Below, one piece after another: positions 27,201 through 34,888 of a stretch of DNA of 64,000 nt. The notes beneath the pieces were generated by a model. That model had not been told where the DNA came from, did not search any database, and saw nothing but the letters and a program-made list of their open reading frames with translations. Position numbers and translations under genes: made by a program. Position 1 is the stretch's first letter. The number at the start of each line of letters is the position of its first letter. The stretch covers positions 2,728,001-2,792,000 of the forward strand of contig OY969798.1 of the NCBI GenBank assembly GCA_963703165.1, in the 5' to 3' direction. This stretch comes from JBQTKD01 sp963703165. Its GTDB lineage: Bacteria > Actinomycetota > Actinomycetes > Sporichthyales > Sporichthyaceae.

Positions 27201-27926
27201 GTCGGCGTCGCGGCGGAAGGTGACACCGACGGGCAACCCCGCGCGGCGTGCCCCGAACAGTTGGACGAGGGCGTGCAGGCCGGTGGCGGCCAGGCCGGTG
27301 ACGCCCAGCGCGACAGCGAGTTCCATGGGGACCGCGTCGACCTCGTGGCCGGTGCCGTAGTACCCGCCGGCGATCAGCACGACCGCCGTCATCACGAGGT
27401 TCTCGACGGCCGGGGCGGTGGTGGCGAGGGTGAACCGGCCGCAGGCCTGTTGGGCCGCCACGGCCAGCGCGATCAGCACGTAGAGCACGATCTGCGGCGC
27501 GACGAGCAGCACGATCGTGGTGGCCAGCGCGCGGGCGCGGCCGTCGGAGGTGTCGACGCCGAGGGTCAGGGTGTACGCGATCAGCGCGGAGTTCACCATG
27601 AGGAGCAGGACAGCGGCGCCGGAGAGCAGCAGCAGCCGACCGCTGACAGCAGCGAGGATCCGGCGGGCACCCTCCGGGTCGTGCGCGAGGCGGCGGACCA
27701 GGACCGGGACCAGGACCATGGACACCGTGGGTCCGGCGATGGCGGTGAACACCAACCCGGGCAGAGCATAGCCGGCCTGGAAGATGTTCGCGAAGAACGT
27801 CGGACCCAGGACGGCACCGATCGCCAGGATGCGGATCAGGCCGGTGAGCCGGCTCAGCGCGGTGCCGCCGGCGACGATCGCGGATCGTCGCGCGGTGCGG
27901 GCGTGCTGATCGACGGGTGCGGTCAT
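24258..27926 (-). CDS. Three-domain polysaccharide fusion: flippase, polymerase and phosphoglycosyltransferase (operon gene 4)
   Basis: 1222 residues from ATG 27926. Residues about 10-515 resemble MurJ/MviN and Wzx flippases: up to 14 hydrophobic helices and the signature GLIRILAIGAVLGPTFFAN near 29. A Pro/Arg/Glu/Thr-rich linker follows at about 517-550. Residues about 550-1010 are a second polytopic block like O-antigen ligases and Wzy polymerases, with a long external loop near 870-920. Residues about 1018-1222 are a monotopic phosphoglycosyltransferase (WcaJ/PglC type) with ALDLTVSSFALVLLAP, VFRQERVGKD, MLKFRTM, the catalytic-type SLDELPQL and MSLVGPRP. The open frame is unbroken through all three. 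It would load the first sugar phosphate on undecaprenyl phosphate, flip the lipid-linked repeat and polymerise it. The start lies 10 bases after the Wzz-like gene. Confidence 0.85.
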   Translation of the reverse strand: MTAPVDQHARTARRSAIVAGGTALSRLTGLIRILAIGAVLGPTFFANIFQAGYALPGLVFTAIAGPTVSMVLVPVLVRRLAHDPEGARRILAAVSGRLLLLSGAAVLLLMVNSALIAYTLTLGVDTSDGRARALATTIVLLVAPQIVLYVLIALAVAAQQACGRFTLATTAPAVENLVMTAVVLIAGGYYGTGHEVDAVPMELAVALGVTGLAATGLHALVQLFGARRAGLPVGVTFRRDADPGTQDVLRQLRRSVSVAACPAVAFYGVLVLAATVHGGVFVVQVAWTAFNAGLSVGGGAVAVAALPALAASATSRDLEAFRSGWHTCLRYASSAAAPLSLLLVVGAWPAANLLTPADLHASWIVTTLAVSLVIVAGTQLVGVVHDLANHAMFALGDPRSPARSGQALLVATLLGGAVAMLWPADGTRLIGLVAAMFLGECAGAVVILVALRRRFGTAPLVRRDDLRPLRRALLAMLPGAFGIAIVGVLVPLPWQYLALLPVLAWAVYGYVTVLRRAAPAQPREVREVRGTPEIPATRETPTTREARERSGTTALSLSAVLLATVTGAVLGLRPQWLAPSVGVLVALAVVALCARTPMYGLLIYLASLPILAGIERGHLIPLLRPNEAVLVLVVGGALTGGTWRWLRGARHRLRWTVWDGACAVLAACAVVWPLTWMLLRGHSPEPIELAALLPVCKVLGLYVFTRATVRTPADIARCLHTVLWSGAVVAAIAVLQTLHVGPVLTVLGSAWALDVDAENIASRGSSTLGSPIATGDFLILCGLLLVHASRRGGVSRRTRLVLGSTIGAGILACGQISTWIACIVVGALLMRQIDHRQGFRASRVIPAVVVIGLIGAPAVAGRMQEFAQGQWPTSWLGRWDNLSNFYLPHLDPSALAFGISPNSVTPAPETWRDVIYLESGYLDLLWIGGTPLLLGFAVLSWTVLRRAGRDAADLGPRGVCAQTLATWWPALLVLMVLDPHLTLRGPGDLMFVLMAVVAGPLLLPVTRTPVLPAPRTPGSVSRRALDLTVSSFALVLLAPVMLAIGVAVRVTSPGPAVFRQERVGKDLRPFPMLKFRTMRVDADEADAALRDLIARELGGEDTTVDGSTKLAADPRITSLGRFLRRTSLDELPQLLNVLAGHMSLVGPRPCLPWEAAMFPAEYACRFQVRPGMTGLWQVSGRSHLSTLQMLALDAEYVQDRRLRTDLKILARTLPAALDGGSR

Positions 27927-27936
27927 GAGGGGACGC

Positions 27937-28734
27937 TCACGCAGGGCGTCTGGTCCACCGCCGGACCTGCAGAGCACCGATACCGACGGCGATCAGCAAC
28001 CCGGCCAGTGCTCCGGCGGCGGTGCTCAGCGCCGGGCGCGGGCTCACCTGGCCGTCGAGTGCGTAAGGGGCGGTGACGACGTAGGGGACGTTGCGCCCGA
28101 GGGCGTCCTTCTCCGTCTGCAGGGATATCTGACGGCTGCGCAGGTTCGCGATCTCACCTTCAACAGTGGCCGTCCCCAACGCGGTCGACACCTCCGTGAG
28201 TCCGGCGTCGAGCTGGGCGCGGCGTTCGGCGTCGCGGGCAGCGGCGACCTGGCCGTAACTCGTCACGACCTGCTGGGTGAGCGTGGTGGCGAGGTCCGGG
28301 GACGCGGCGGCGACCTGCACCCGGATCACCTCGCTGTCGTTCACGACGGTGGCGCTGACCCGCTTGCGCAGCTCGTCGGGCGTCTCACCGGTCAACGCGG
28401 CCACGGGCTGCAGAACGGCGTTGCTGCGCATCAGCACCAGTTGGGTGCTGAGCCCCCGGTCCAGGCGCAGGAAGCCGGTCGGCTGTTCCTGCAGCACCGG
28501 ATACACCAGCTCCGCGCGGGCCGCGAACTGCTTGTCCTGCAGGGAACTGGCGCCCAGACCGGCGACGGCACCGGCGCTGACGCAGATCGCGGCGAGGCAG
28601 ACGAGGGCACCTCGCCTGCTACCGGACAGGCGAGGCGTCTCCGTCCCCGGAGGCAGGGAGGCCGGGGACGGAGACGCGGGTGCCCACGCCAAGGACTGGG
28701 GCATGGTGCCGTTGGAGGGACCGGGCGGACTCAC
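27937..28734 (-). CDS. Wzz/YveK-like polysaccharide co-polymerase without kinase domain (operon gene 3)
   Basis: 265 residues. A proline-rich cytosolic N-terminus is followed by transmembrane helix 1 (LVCLAAICVSAGAVAGLGAS, about 53-72), a periplasmic coiled-coil region (about 75-225) with the Wzz-type segment VRVQVAAASPDLATTLTQQV, then helix 2 (ALAGLLIAVGIGAL, about 240-253) and a short basic tail. This is the chain-length or co-polymerase layout; no Walker A or tyrosine-rich tail is present, so any BY-kinase must be elsewhere. GTG 28734 overlaps the preceding stop; ATG 28704 is the alternative. Confidence 0.8.
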   Translation of the reverse strand: MSPPGPSNGTMPQSLAWAPASPSPASLPPGTETPRLSGSRRGALVCLAAICVSAGAVAGLGASSLQDKQFAARAELVYPVLQEQPTGFLRLDRGLSTQLVLMRSNAVLQPVAALTGETPDELRKRVSATVVNDSEVIRVQVAAASPDLATTLTQQVVTSYGQVAAARDAERRAQLDAGLTEVSTALGTATVEGEIANLRSRQISLQTEKDALGRNVPYVVTAPYALDGQVSPRPALSTAAGALAGLLIAVGIGALQVRRWTRRPA

Positions 28735-29888
28735 GGGTTCACCACCGATTCGACGACTGCGCAGACGCGGCTGATCTGATCTGCGGACAGCAGGGGAGAC
28801 AGCGGCAGGGACAGGATCCGGCGGGCGGCGCGTTCCGCGACGGGGAGCCGCTCGCCGGTGGCGAAGGCCCCCTGCTGATGGCACGGAATGGGGTAGTGCA
28901 CACCCCAGCCGATCTGATGCTGCGTCAGTGCCGCGCAGAGGCGTTCACGGTGCTCGGTCTGCACGACCGCCAGGTGGTACGCCGGGGTCACGCCGGGCCG
29001 CGTCGCGACGGGGCGCACGGAGGGCGGCAGCAGGTCCCGGTAGTGCTGCATCGCGACCGCACGGCGGGCGTTGTCCGCGGCGAGGTGGCGCAGCTTCACC
29101 CCGAGTGCCGCGGCCTGCACGGTGTCCAGGCGGCTGTTGCGGCCGGGCACCCGGTGCTGGTGGCGGTCGGTGGGGCAGCGTCCGTGGTCGGCCAGGGATC
29201 GGATGCGCGCGGCGAGGGCTTCGTCGGAGGTGACGACGGCGCCGCCGTCGCCGAGGGCGCCGAGGTTCTTGCCGGGGTAGAAGCTGAACGCGGCGGCGTC
29301 GGCCAGCGAGCCGACCGTGCGCCCGCCCTCGCGTGCGCCGTGTGCCTGCGCGGCGTCCTCGATCAGGGCCAGGCCGTGGCGGCGGGTGATGCGGCGCAGT
29401 GCCCCGCAATCGGCCGGTTGACCGAACAGGTGCACCACGATGACCGCGGCCGTCGCCGTACCGATGGCGTCCTCGACCGCGGCGGGGTCGATGAGCAACG
29501 TGTCGGGATCGACGTCGACGAACACCGGCGTCGCCCCGCACGCCTGCACCGCCTCGGCGGTCGCCACGAAGGTGTTCGTCGGGACGATCACCTCGTCGCC
29601 GCGCCCGATGCCCAGGCCCTCGAGGACGAGGGTGAGCGCGTCGGTGCCGTTGGCGACGCCGACGCAGTGCCGCGCCCCGCACAGCAACGCGAAGTCGTGC
29701 TCGAACTGCGTGACCTCGGGGCCGCCGACGAACTGGCCGTGCCGCAGGACGGCGTCGATGGCGAGATCGAGTGCCGGGCGCAAGCCGGCGGTCATGGCGC
29801 GGAGATCGAGGAAAGGGATGGGTGTTGCCAGTGCGGTGCGGCCGAATGCGTCGTCGTACGCATCGGCCCGTGCCTCGAGGGTGGTCAC
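28731..29888 (-). CDS. DegT/DnrJ/EryC1-family sugar aminotransferase (operon gene 2)
   Basis: 385 residues of PLP aminotransferase. Recognisable elements are IPFLDLRAM at the N-terminus, GVANGTDALTLVLEGLGIG near 92-110 (phosphate-binding Gly-Thr), VPTNTFVATAEAV, LALIEDAAQAHGA (Asp that contacts the pyridine nitrogen), and SFYPGKNLGALGDGG with the Schiff-base lysine near 207. Known role: amination of a UDP-keto sugar. Beside a Gfo/Idh dehydrogenase it fits the WlbA-WlbC type route to a 3-amino or 2,3-diamino sugar, which would supply the repeat unit. The GTG start overlaps the upstream stop (GTGA). Confidence 0.87.
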   Translation of the reverse strand: MTTLEARADAYDDAFGRTALATPIPFLDLRAMTAGLRPALDLAIDAVLRHGQFVGGPEVTQFEHDFALLCGARHCVGVANGTDALTLVLEGLGIGRGDEVIVPTNTFVATAEAVQACGATPVFVDVDPDTLLIDPAAVEDAIGTATAAVIVVHLFGQPADCGALRRITRRHGLALIEDAAQAHGAREGGRTVGSLADAAAFSFYPGKNLGALGDGGAVVTSDEALAARIRSLADHGRCPTDRHQHRVPGRNSRLDTVQAAALGVKLRHLAADNARRAVAMQHYRDLLPPSVRPVATRPGVTPAYHLAVVQTEHRERLCAALTQHQIGWGVHYPIPCHQQGAFATGERLPVAERAARRILSLPLSPLLSADQISRVCAVVESVVNP

Positions 29889-31030
29889 ACGACCTCCAGC
29901 GCCACTTCGTGCGGGAGCCCCGTGTTTTCGAGGTCGGGAATTGCGGAGATGAGGGTGGGCGCGCCGGCACGCCGGGCACGGTCCGCGGCGGCGAGAACCT
30001 GGACGACCCCGAGCCCGAAGGTGCCCGGGGTGAGGGGCGCCAGGCCGTCGCGGACGCACTCGACGAAGTGGCTGTCCTGCACGAGCAGCGGTTCGACGAA
30101 GTCGATGTACGGGGACACGATGTCGCCGCGGCGGAAGGACACCGGGAAGGCGTGGGCGTGCAGGTCGCGGGCGTCCATGTCCGGTCCGACGTCGTAGATG
30201 CGCAACCTGTCCGAGTCCGAGGTGTCGTCGTAGACGGCCATCTGACGGTCGCCGACGACGGTGGCCCGGCGGCAACGGAACGGATCGAGCCAGCTCACCC
30301 GGATGAACGCGTTGATCTGCGACTCGTCGAAGCCCAGGCGCATGTACGCCACGTCGGCGTGCGAGGTGCCGACGTTGCGGTGCGCCCACACCGAGACGGT
30401 CTGCGGGAATTCGTCGAAGAGGTAGGCGAGGATCGAGATGTCGTGCGGGGCGAGGTCCCACAGCACGTCGCAATCGGCCTGGTATCGCCCGAGGCCGAGA
30501 CGCGCGGAATCGACGTAGAGGATCCGGCCCAGCGCGCCGCTGTGCACGACGTCGCGCAGTTTGCGGACCGCCGCGTTGTACAGGAACGTGTGCCCGACCA
30601 TCAGGGTTACGCCGTGCTCGGCCGCCGCGTCGACCATCGTCTGCGCGTCCTGCACGGACGTGGCCATCGGCTTCTCGACGAGCACGTGCTTGCCGGCGCG
30701 GATGGCTGCCAGGCTCACCTCGACGTGCGAGGCGGGCGGGGTGGCCACCAGCACCGCGTCGACGCTGTCCAGGACGTCGTGCAGCTCGGAGGCGATGCCG
30801 GCGGCGGGGTACTGGTCCGCGGCGGCGGCGCGTGCGGTCGGGTCACGTTCGACGACGGTCACCGCGACGTCCGGCAGGCTGGTCAGCACCCGGACGTGCT
30901 TGGACCCCCAATAGCCGTAGCCGACGACGGCGATGTGCAACGCCGAGGCGAGCCGCGGCACCCGCAGTGGGTGGGCCGCGGCGAGACGGTGCCGTGCCGA
31001 CCGAAATCGATCTGAAACAGGGTCAGACAT
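29885..31030 (-). CDS. Gfo/Idh/MocA-family sugar dehydrogenase (operon gene 1)
   Basis: 381 residues. After about 28 residues the Rossmann fold begins: IAVVGYGYWGSKHVRVL near 33. The EKP motif (VLVEKPMATS) near 122 holds the catalytic lysine, and WDLAPHDISILAYLF near 196 carries the second catalytic His. It is first in the operon and likely oxidises a nucleotide sugar at C3 with NAD so that the following aminotransferase can act. AGGACGG lies upstream of ATG 31030. The 290-base gap to the next, divergent gene must hold the operon promoter. Confidence 0.87.
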   Translation of the reverse strand: MSDPVSDRFRSARHRLAAAHPLRVPRLASALHIAVVGYGYWGSKHVRVLTSLPDVAVTVVERDPTARAAAADQYPAAGIASELHDVLDSVDAVLVATPPASHVEVSLAAIRAGKHVLVEKPMATSVQDAQTMVDAAAEHGVTLMVGHTFLYNAAVRKLRDVVHSGALGRILYVDSARLGLGRYQADCDVLWDLAPHDISILAYLFDEFPQTVSVWAHRNVGTSHADVAYMRLGFDESQINAFIRVSWLDPFRCRRATVVGDRQMAVYDDTSDSDRLRIYDVGPDMDARDLHAHAFPVSFRRGDIVSPYIDFVEPLLVQDSHFVECVRDGLAPLTPGTFGLGVVQVLAAADRARRAGAPTLISAIPDLENTGLPHEVALEVV

Positions 31031-31320
31031 GGGGGACCGTCCTGGGGAGCCTCGCGCGGTTGATCTCCACAGACGGTGCCGCAGAGCGCCTATGCGCAGA
31101 GGTAGCGGCTCGCAAAGGATCTTGCTCGAAGATCAAATGAACAACCGGTAAAGCGACTCCCGTCACACCAGTAACAGGACCAGGCGCTTGGTGCGCGCCC
31201 ACCCGGCGGTGTGGGCGACGGCACAGCCAATTCCCGTCGGGCCGGGAAGCAATGGGCGAAAGTGGCCGTTATAGCTGATGTGGATCGAACATTTCATCGA
31301 TTCCGGAGGAGGAGATTCCG

Positions 31321-31695
31321 ATGACGACCACAGTCTCTCGTGGTATCCCTCGGCAGGCCGTCAGCACCACCCCCGTGCCCACCACCGGGGTGCTGCTCCG
31401 CCCGCCCACACTGTTCGCGCAGCAGGCGACGGAGGAACTCGTCCGCGCGGGCCATGACCTGGCGCGCAGGGCGATCGGTTACAGCGTGGAGAAGGTGCCC
31501 TTCGACGACGCCGCCGAAAGGTTGCTCGGTGACGAGCCCACGCACGACGCGCTCCGCATCGCGCAGCACTTCCTCGCCTACAGCTGCTTCGACGTACCGC
31601 TCACTACGCAGACCGACGCGGAGTTTCTCGTCGAGAACGCGATCTACGGCCTTGAGCAGGCCGATCGCCCCCGCCGCCGCTGGTTCCGGCGGTAG
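31321..31695 (+). CDS. Hypothetical protein, 124 aa
   Basis: I do not recognise this protein. GGAGGAGGAG (31304-31313) before the ATG is a near-perfect ribosome binding site. The first 30 residues are Pro/Thr-rich and probably disordered; the rest is helical (QQATEELVRAGHDLARRAIG, then DALRIAQHFLAYSCFDVPL) and ends with a basic RPRRRWFRR tail. It is divergent from the polysaccharide operon and ends at a strong hairpin. Confidence 0.6.
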   Translation: MTTTVSRGIPRQAVSTTPVPTTGVLLRPPTLFAQQATEELVRAGHDLARRAIGYSVEKVPFDDAAERLLGDEPTHDALRIAQHFLAYSCFDVPLTTQTDAEFLVENAIYGLEQADRPRRRWFRR

Positions 31696-31703
31696 GTAAG
31701 ACC

Positions 31704-31741
31704 ACCGGCGCCCTCCCCTCGCCCGGGGGAGCGGCGCCGGT
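31704..31741. terminator. Bidirectional hairpin between convergent genes
   Basis: ACCGGCGCCCTCCCC pairs with GGGGAGCGGCGCCGGT apart from one bulged base, around a short loop. It lies between the ends of the 31321 gene and the secreted protein gene at 31765. Confidence 0.75.
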
Positions 31742-31764
31742 CCTCTTGCTTCTGGCGGGATTGG

Positions 31765-32553
31765 TCAGCGGTCGATGCGCACGTAGTTCAGGGCGCTGCG
31801 GCCGTCGGCGTTCGAGGCGATGGAGACGCTGTCGTTGACGGTGTCGATGTTGGCGCAGGTGCTGCGGGAGGCCTGCACGAGCAGGGTCGTCGCGGCGTTG
31901 ACCGTGACGACCTGCTGGATCGGGACCGTCGCCTGGGCGTTGGTGCCGGCGGTGTTGGGGTCGTTGTCGAACTCGACCAGCACGACCCGCTCCGAGTTCG
32001 CGACGGCACCGGCGGTGGTGGCCAGGCGGGAACTGATGAAGCAGTTGATGATGTCGCCGGTCTCGTCGTCGAAAATCAGGCCGCGGACGTCGGCGCTGAC
32101 CAGGTAGGTGCCCGCGCTGGGCAGGGCCAGGGTCAGGCCCGCGACGTTGGTCCAGGTGCCGGGGGCGACGGTCCGCAGCTCCGTGCCACCGGCGATGGCG
32201 AAGGCCTGACCGGACAGCAGGTCGCTCTGGTTGTTGCCTCCGCCACCGTTGTTGCCTCCGCCGTTGTTGCCGCCGCGGTCGCGGTCGCGTCCCCGGTCGC
32301 CGTCGCGGGCCTCGAGGGTCAGGCGGCCGTCGCCCCTGCGGCACTTCTCGTCGTTGCGGTTGGCGTCGTAGATGCGCAGCACGGCGCCGCCGTCACGATT
32401 GCGGGCGGCGTCCTTGTCGTAGCAGGCCTTGACCGAACCGGAACGGCCCGGAATGCCGTCGCCGGCAGCGAAAGCGACGCCACCGATCGCGACCAGGGCA
32501 GCGGTGCCGGTGAGGATCGCAGTGGCGCGGGACAGACGCAGCTTCGCGGGCAT
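31765..32553 (-). CDS. Secreted protein with Asn/Gly linker
   Basis: 262 residues. The signal peptide MPAKLRLSRATAIL...VAFA is cut near residue 33. A short Cys-containing N-terminal domain (SVKACYDKDA...NDEKCRRGDG) is followed by an Arg/Asp/Gly and Asn/Gly low-complexity linker at about 85-110. The C-terminal 150 residues look like an all-beta jelly-roll (GTWTNVAGLTLALPSAGTYL, then DDETGDIINCFISSRL). Similar architectures occur in actinobacterial exported proteins of unknown role. ATG 32553 has GGGAG upstream and the MPAKLRL start typical of such proteins. Confidence 0.65.
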   Translation of the reverse strand: MPAKLRLSRATAILTGTAALVAIGGVAFAAGDGIPGRSGSVKACYDKDAARNRDGGAVLRIYDANRNDEKCRRGDGRLTLEARDGDRGRDRDRGGNNGGGNNGGGGNNQSDLLSGQAFAIAGGTELRTVAPGTWTNVAGLTLALPSAGTYLVSADVRGLIFDDETGDIINCFISSRLATTAGAVANSERVVLVEFDNDPNTAGTNAQATVPIQQVVTVNAATTLLVQASRSTCANIDTVNDSVSIASNADGRSALNYVRIDR

Positions 32554-32925
32554 GACGCTCCCAGGTGCGTCGATTCCGTCGGCAGTCGTCGGACCAAGAT
32601 CACGCACGCGCGTTGAAGGTACGTCCGCAAGCGGTGTGGATCATCGGCCAGACGGGTGGTGAACCACCGACTGTTCCGGCGCGTCGGCGTGGGCGCGAAG
32701 GCTGTAGATCAAGGTCGGAACCGGTGAGACACGAGTGGCACTCCGGCTGCCTTACCTGTCTCAACGTTGATCGAGGGCCTCCGTGCGCCGAATCTGGGCG
32801 AAGGCACCGACAGTTCCGCGCCGCGGCCGGTGAGGCCGCCTGCTTGCTGACGGTTCGTGGATCTCGTTCGCGGCCGAGTGTCGGGCGTGGCTCAAGTCGG
32901 CGCTGCGAAGCGTCGACATCTGTGC
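32554..32925. other. Intergenic region between the secreted protein and the NERD gene
   Basis: About 370 bases between divergent genes. I see no convincing gene, hairpin or repeat in it; it should contain two promoters. Confidence 0.4.
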
Positions 32926-33745
32926 GTGAAGACGTTGACCTTGCGCCGCGCTGACCGTTGCCACGACTGCCGGACCGACCTGCCGGTCGGGACCACCGCG
33001 AGCTGGGACCCGACCGCCAAGGTCGTCCACTGTCTGGACTGCGTGGCGGGGGTTGCGGCGCCCCCGGCAGTGTCCGCCCCGCGGGCGGTGGGCCGGATCG
33101 CGAAGTCCGGATGTCGGCGGCGCGTCGGCGCAGCGTGAGTTCCAGCGGCGCTCGCAGCGCCGCGAGGACGACATCCGAGCGCGGCACCCGCGCGTGGGCG
33201 GGTTGATCCTCGCGTTCACCGACGACCCGTCGCACACCAAGGTCTGGGCCCAGGGGGCGCAGGGCGAGCGGAAGGTCGCCGCCACCCTCGACGCCCTGGA
33301 CGGCGTGGTGGCCATGCACGACCGGCGGCTGCGCCGCGGCTCACGCGCGAACATCGACCACCTCGCCGTGGCGCCCGGTGGGGTCTGGGTCGTCGACGCC
33401 AAGACGCACCAGGGCAAGTTGGAGATCCGTCGCAGCGGTGGACTGTTCTCCCCGCGGGTGTCACGCCTCTACATCCGCGGACGCGACCAGACCTCGCTGG
33501 TCCTCGGAGTCCAGAAGCAGGTCGACGTCGTCCGGGACGTCATCGCCGCAGCCGGGCTGCACATCGAGGTGCGCGGCGCTCTGTGCTTCGTCGGCACCGA
33601 GTTGCCCTGGCGCGACGTTTCCATCGACGTCCCCCTGATCGGGCGTCGGGCGTTGGCCAAGCTGCTCGCTCAGCCCGGCCCGCTCGGGCCGGACGACGTG
33701 GCCTCGGTCGCGGCCGTGATCGACGCGGCGTTCCCGCCCGCATGA
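32926..33745 (+). pseudogene. NERD-domain protein split by a frameshift
   Basis: Two frames together make a typical actinobacterial NERD protein. The first, from a GTG at 32926 (or upstream to 32857), encodes VKTLTLRRADRCHDCRTDL and a second CLDC, a small zinc-ribbon-like head, and stops at 33138. The second frame picks up near 33110-33125 with ASAQREFQRRSQRREDDIRA and continues through the nuclease-related domain (GAQGERKVAATLDAL, then NIDHLAVAPGGVWVVDAKTH) to TGA 33745. A single indel near 33115 is inferred. NERD domains resemble PD-(D/E)xK nucleases; D...DAK is visible. Mutation and assembly error cannot be separated here. Confidence 0.65.
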
Positions 33746-33879
33746 ACAGAGGGCTCTGCGCACCAGGGCCGGCCCCTGACAGGCGCCTAGCTGTCGGTCG
33801 CTGCGCAGGGAGGCGAGACGGTGCGGCTCGTCGGTTCCGGGGAGGGCATCTCCCGGCACCGGGTGGATGACCGGCCCGG

Positions 33880-34767
33880 TCAGTGCCCGGGGCCGAGGGT
33901 CGCGTAGCGGGTGAAGGTCTTCGCGCCGTCGGTGGAGCTGAGAACCTCGGTGTCGTCGGCCAGGTAGATCGTGCCGTCGGGGCCGACGGTGATCTCCCGC
34001 GGCACGACGTCGACCTTGCCGACCTGCTTCCAGGTGAGCCCGGCGTCGTCGCTGCGGTGGAGGTCGCCGTCGATGCCGAGGCCGTAGAGCAGCGCCGCGC
34101 TCGGCCAGGCGAAGGCCAGCAGCAGCGGTGCTTTCGGGACGGCGGTGAAGGTCGCGGCCTCGTCGGTGCTGCGGGCCGGGCCGTTCTCGGTGGCGATCAG
34201 GACCGTGCGGGGGCTTTCGGGGTGCACGGTGATGTCGGCGACCGGGGTGTCGCCGACGGTGCGCCAGGTGAGGCGGTCGGGGCTGGCCATCAGCTTGCCG
34301 GTGACGCTGTTCCAGCCGTAGGTGAGCGTCGCGGCTGAGGCGAGGGCGTGGAAATCGGCCTGTCCGGCCAGGGACCGGGTCTGCCAGGTGCGGCCGCGGT
34401 CGGTGCTTTCCAGCAGCCCGAGGTGGCTCGGCAGGTCCGTACGGCTGCCCGGGTGTCCGCTGCCCAGCAGGGTGCCGTCGGGCAGGGCGGTGAACCCCAT
34501 GAGGTCGTGGTCCTCGGTGCCGACGCGGGCCGGGGCGGAGCCCGGCGCGACGCGGAACAGCCCGTGATGGCCGGCCAGGTGCAGGGTGCCGTCGACGACA
34601 GCCATGGCGTGGACGTGACCGACCCCGTCCGCGGCGGTCGCGGTGCCCCGGTCGTCGGACGACCCGCCGCAGGCCGTCAGGGCTGTGAGGGCGAGGAGCA
34701 GGGCGAGGCCGGACCTGCGGCGGGAGTGGGCGAACACACGCAGGAGCGTAGGGGCCCCAGGCCTCAC
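33880..34767 (-). CDS. BNR/sialidase-like beta-propeller lipoprotein
   Basis: 295 residues. A signal peptide with lipobox LTAC (LALLLALTALTACGGSSD) lipidates Cys at about 33. The rest consists of short repeated blades with Asp-box-like motifs (STDRGRTW, SDDAGLTW, STDGAKTF) as in F510_1955-type predicted glycosylhydrolases and photosystem-stability-factor-like propellers. Enzymatic activity is doubtful because only structural repeats are visible. The start is GTG at 34767 or 34737; neither has a good ribosome binding site. Confidence 0.68.
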   Translation of the reverse strand: MRPGAPTLLRVFAHSRRRSGLALLLALTALTACGGSSDDRGTATAADGVGHVHAMAVVDGTLHLAGHHGLFRVAPGSAPARVGTEDHDLMGFTALPDGTLLGSGHPGSRTDLPSHLGLLESTDRGRTWQTRSLAGQADFHALASAATLTYGWNSVTGKLMASPDRLTWRTVGDTPVADITVHPESPRTVLIATENGPARSTDEAATFTAVPKAPLLLAFAWPSAALLYGLGIDGDLHRSDDAGLTWKQVGKVDVVPREITVGPDGTIYLADDTEVLSSTDGAKTFTRYATLGPGH

Positions 34768-34888
34768 CGCGGTGCCGCGGCCCAGCCGGGGGGCCTTGTG
34801 GCGGCGAAGCAGGTCGCGCAGCCGCTCGGCGGCGGGGGTTACTTCGAGCGAGCCACGATGGAGGCGGGTGTGCAGGCCGTCCGTGGGA

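Noticed and set aside
32221..32280. GGN-type repeats as a regulatory or CRISPR element
   Set aside because: They encode the Asn/Gly linker of the secreted protein.
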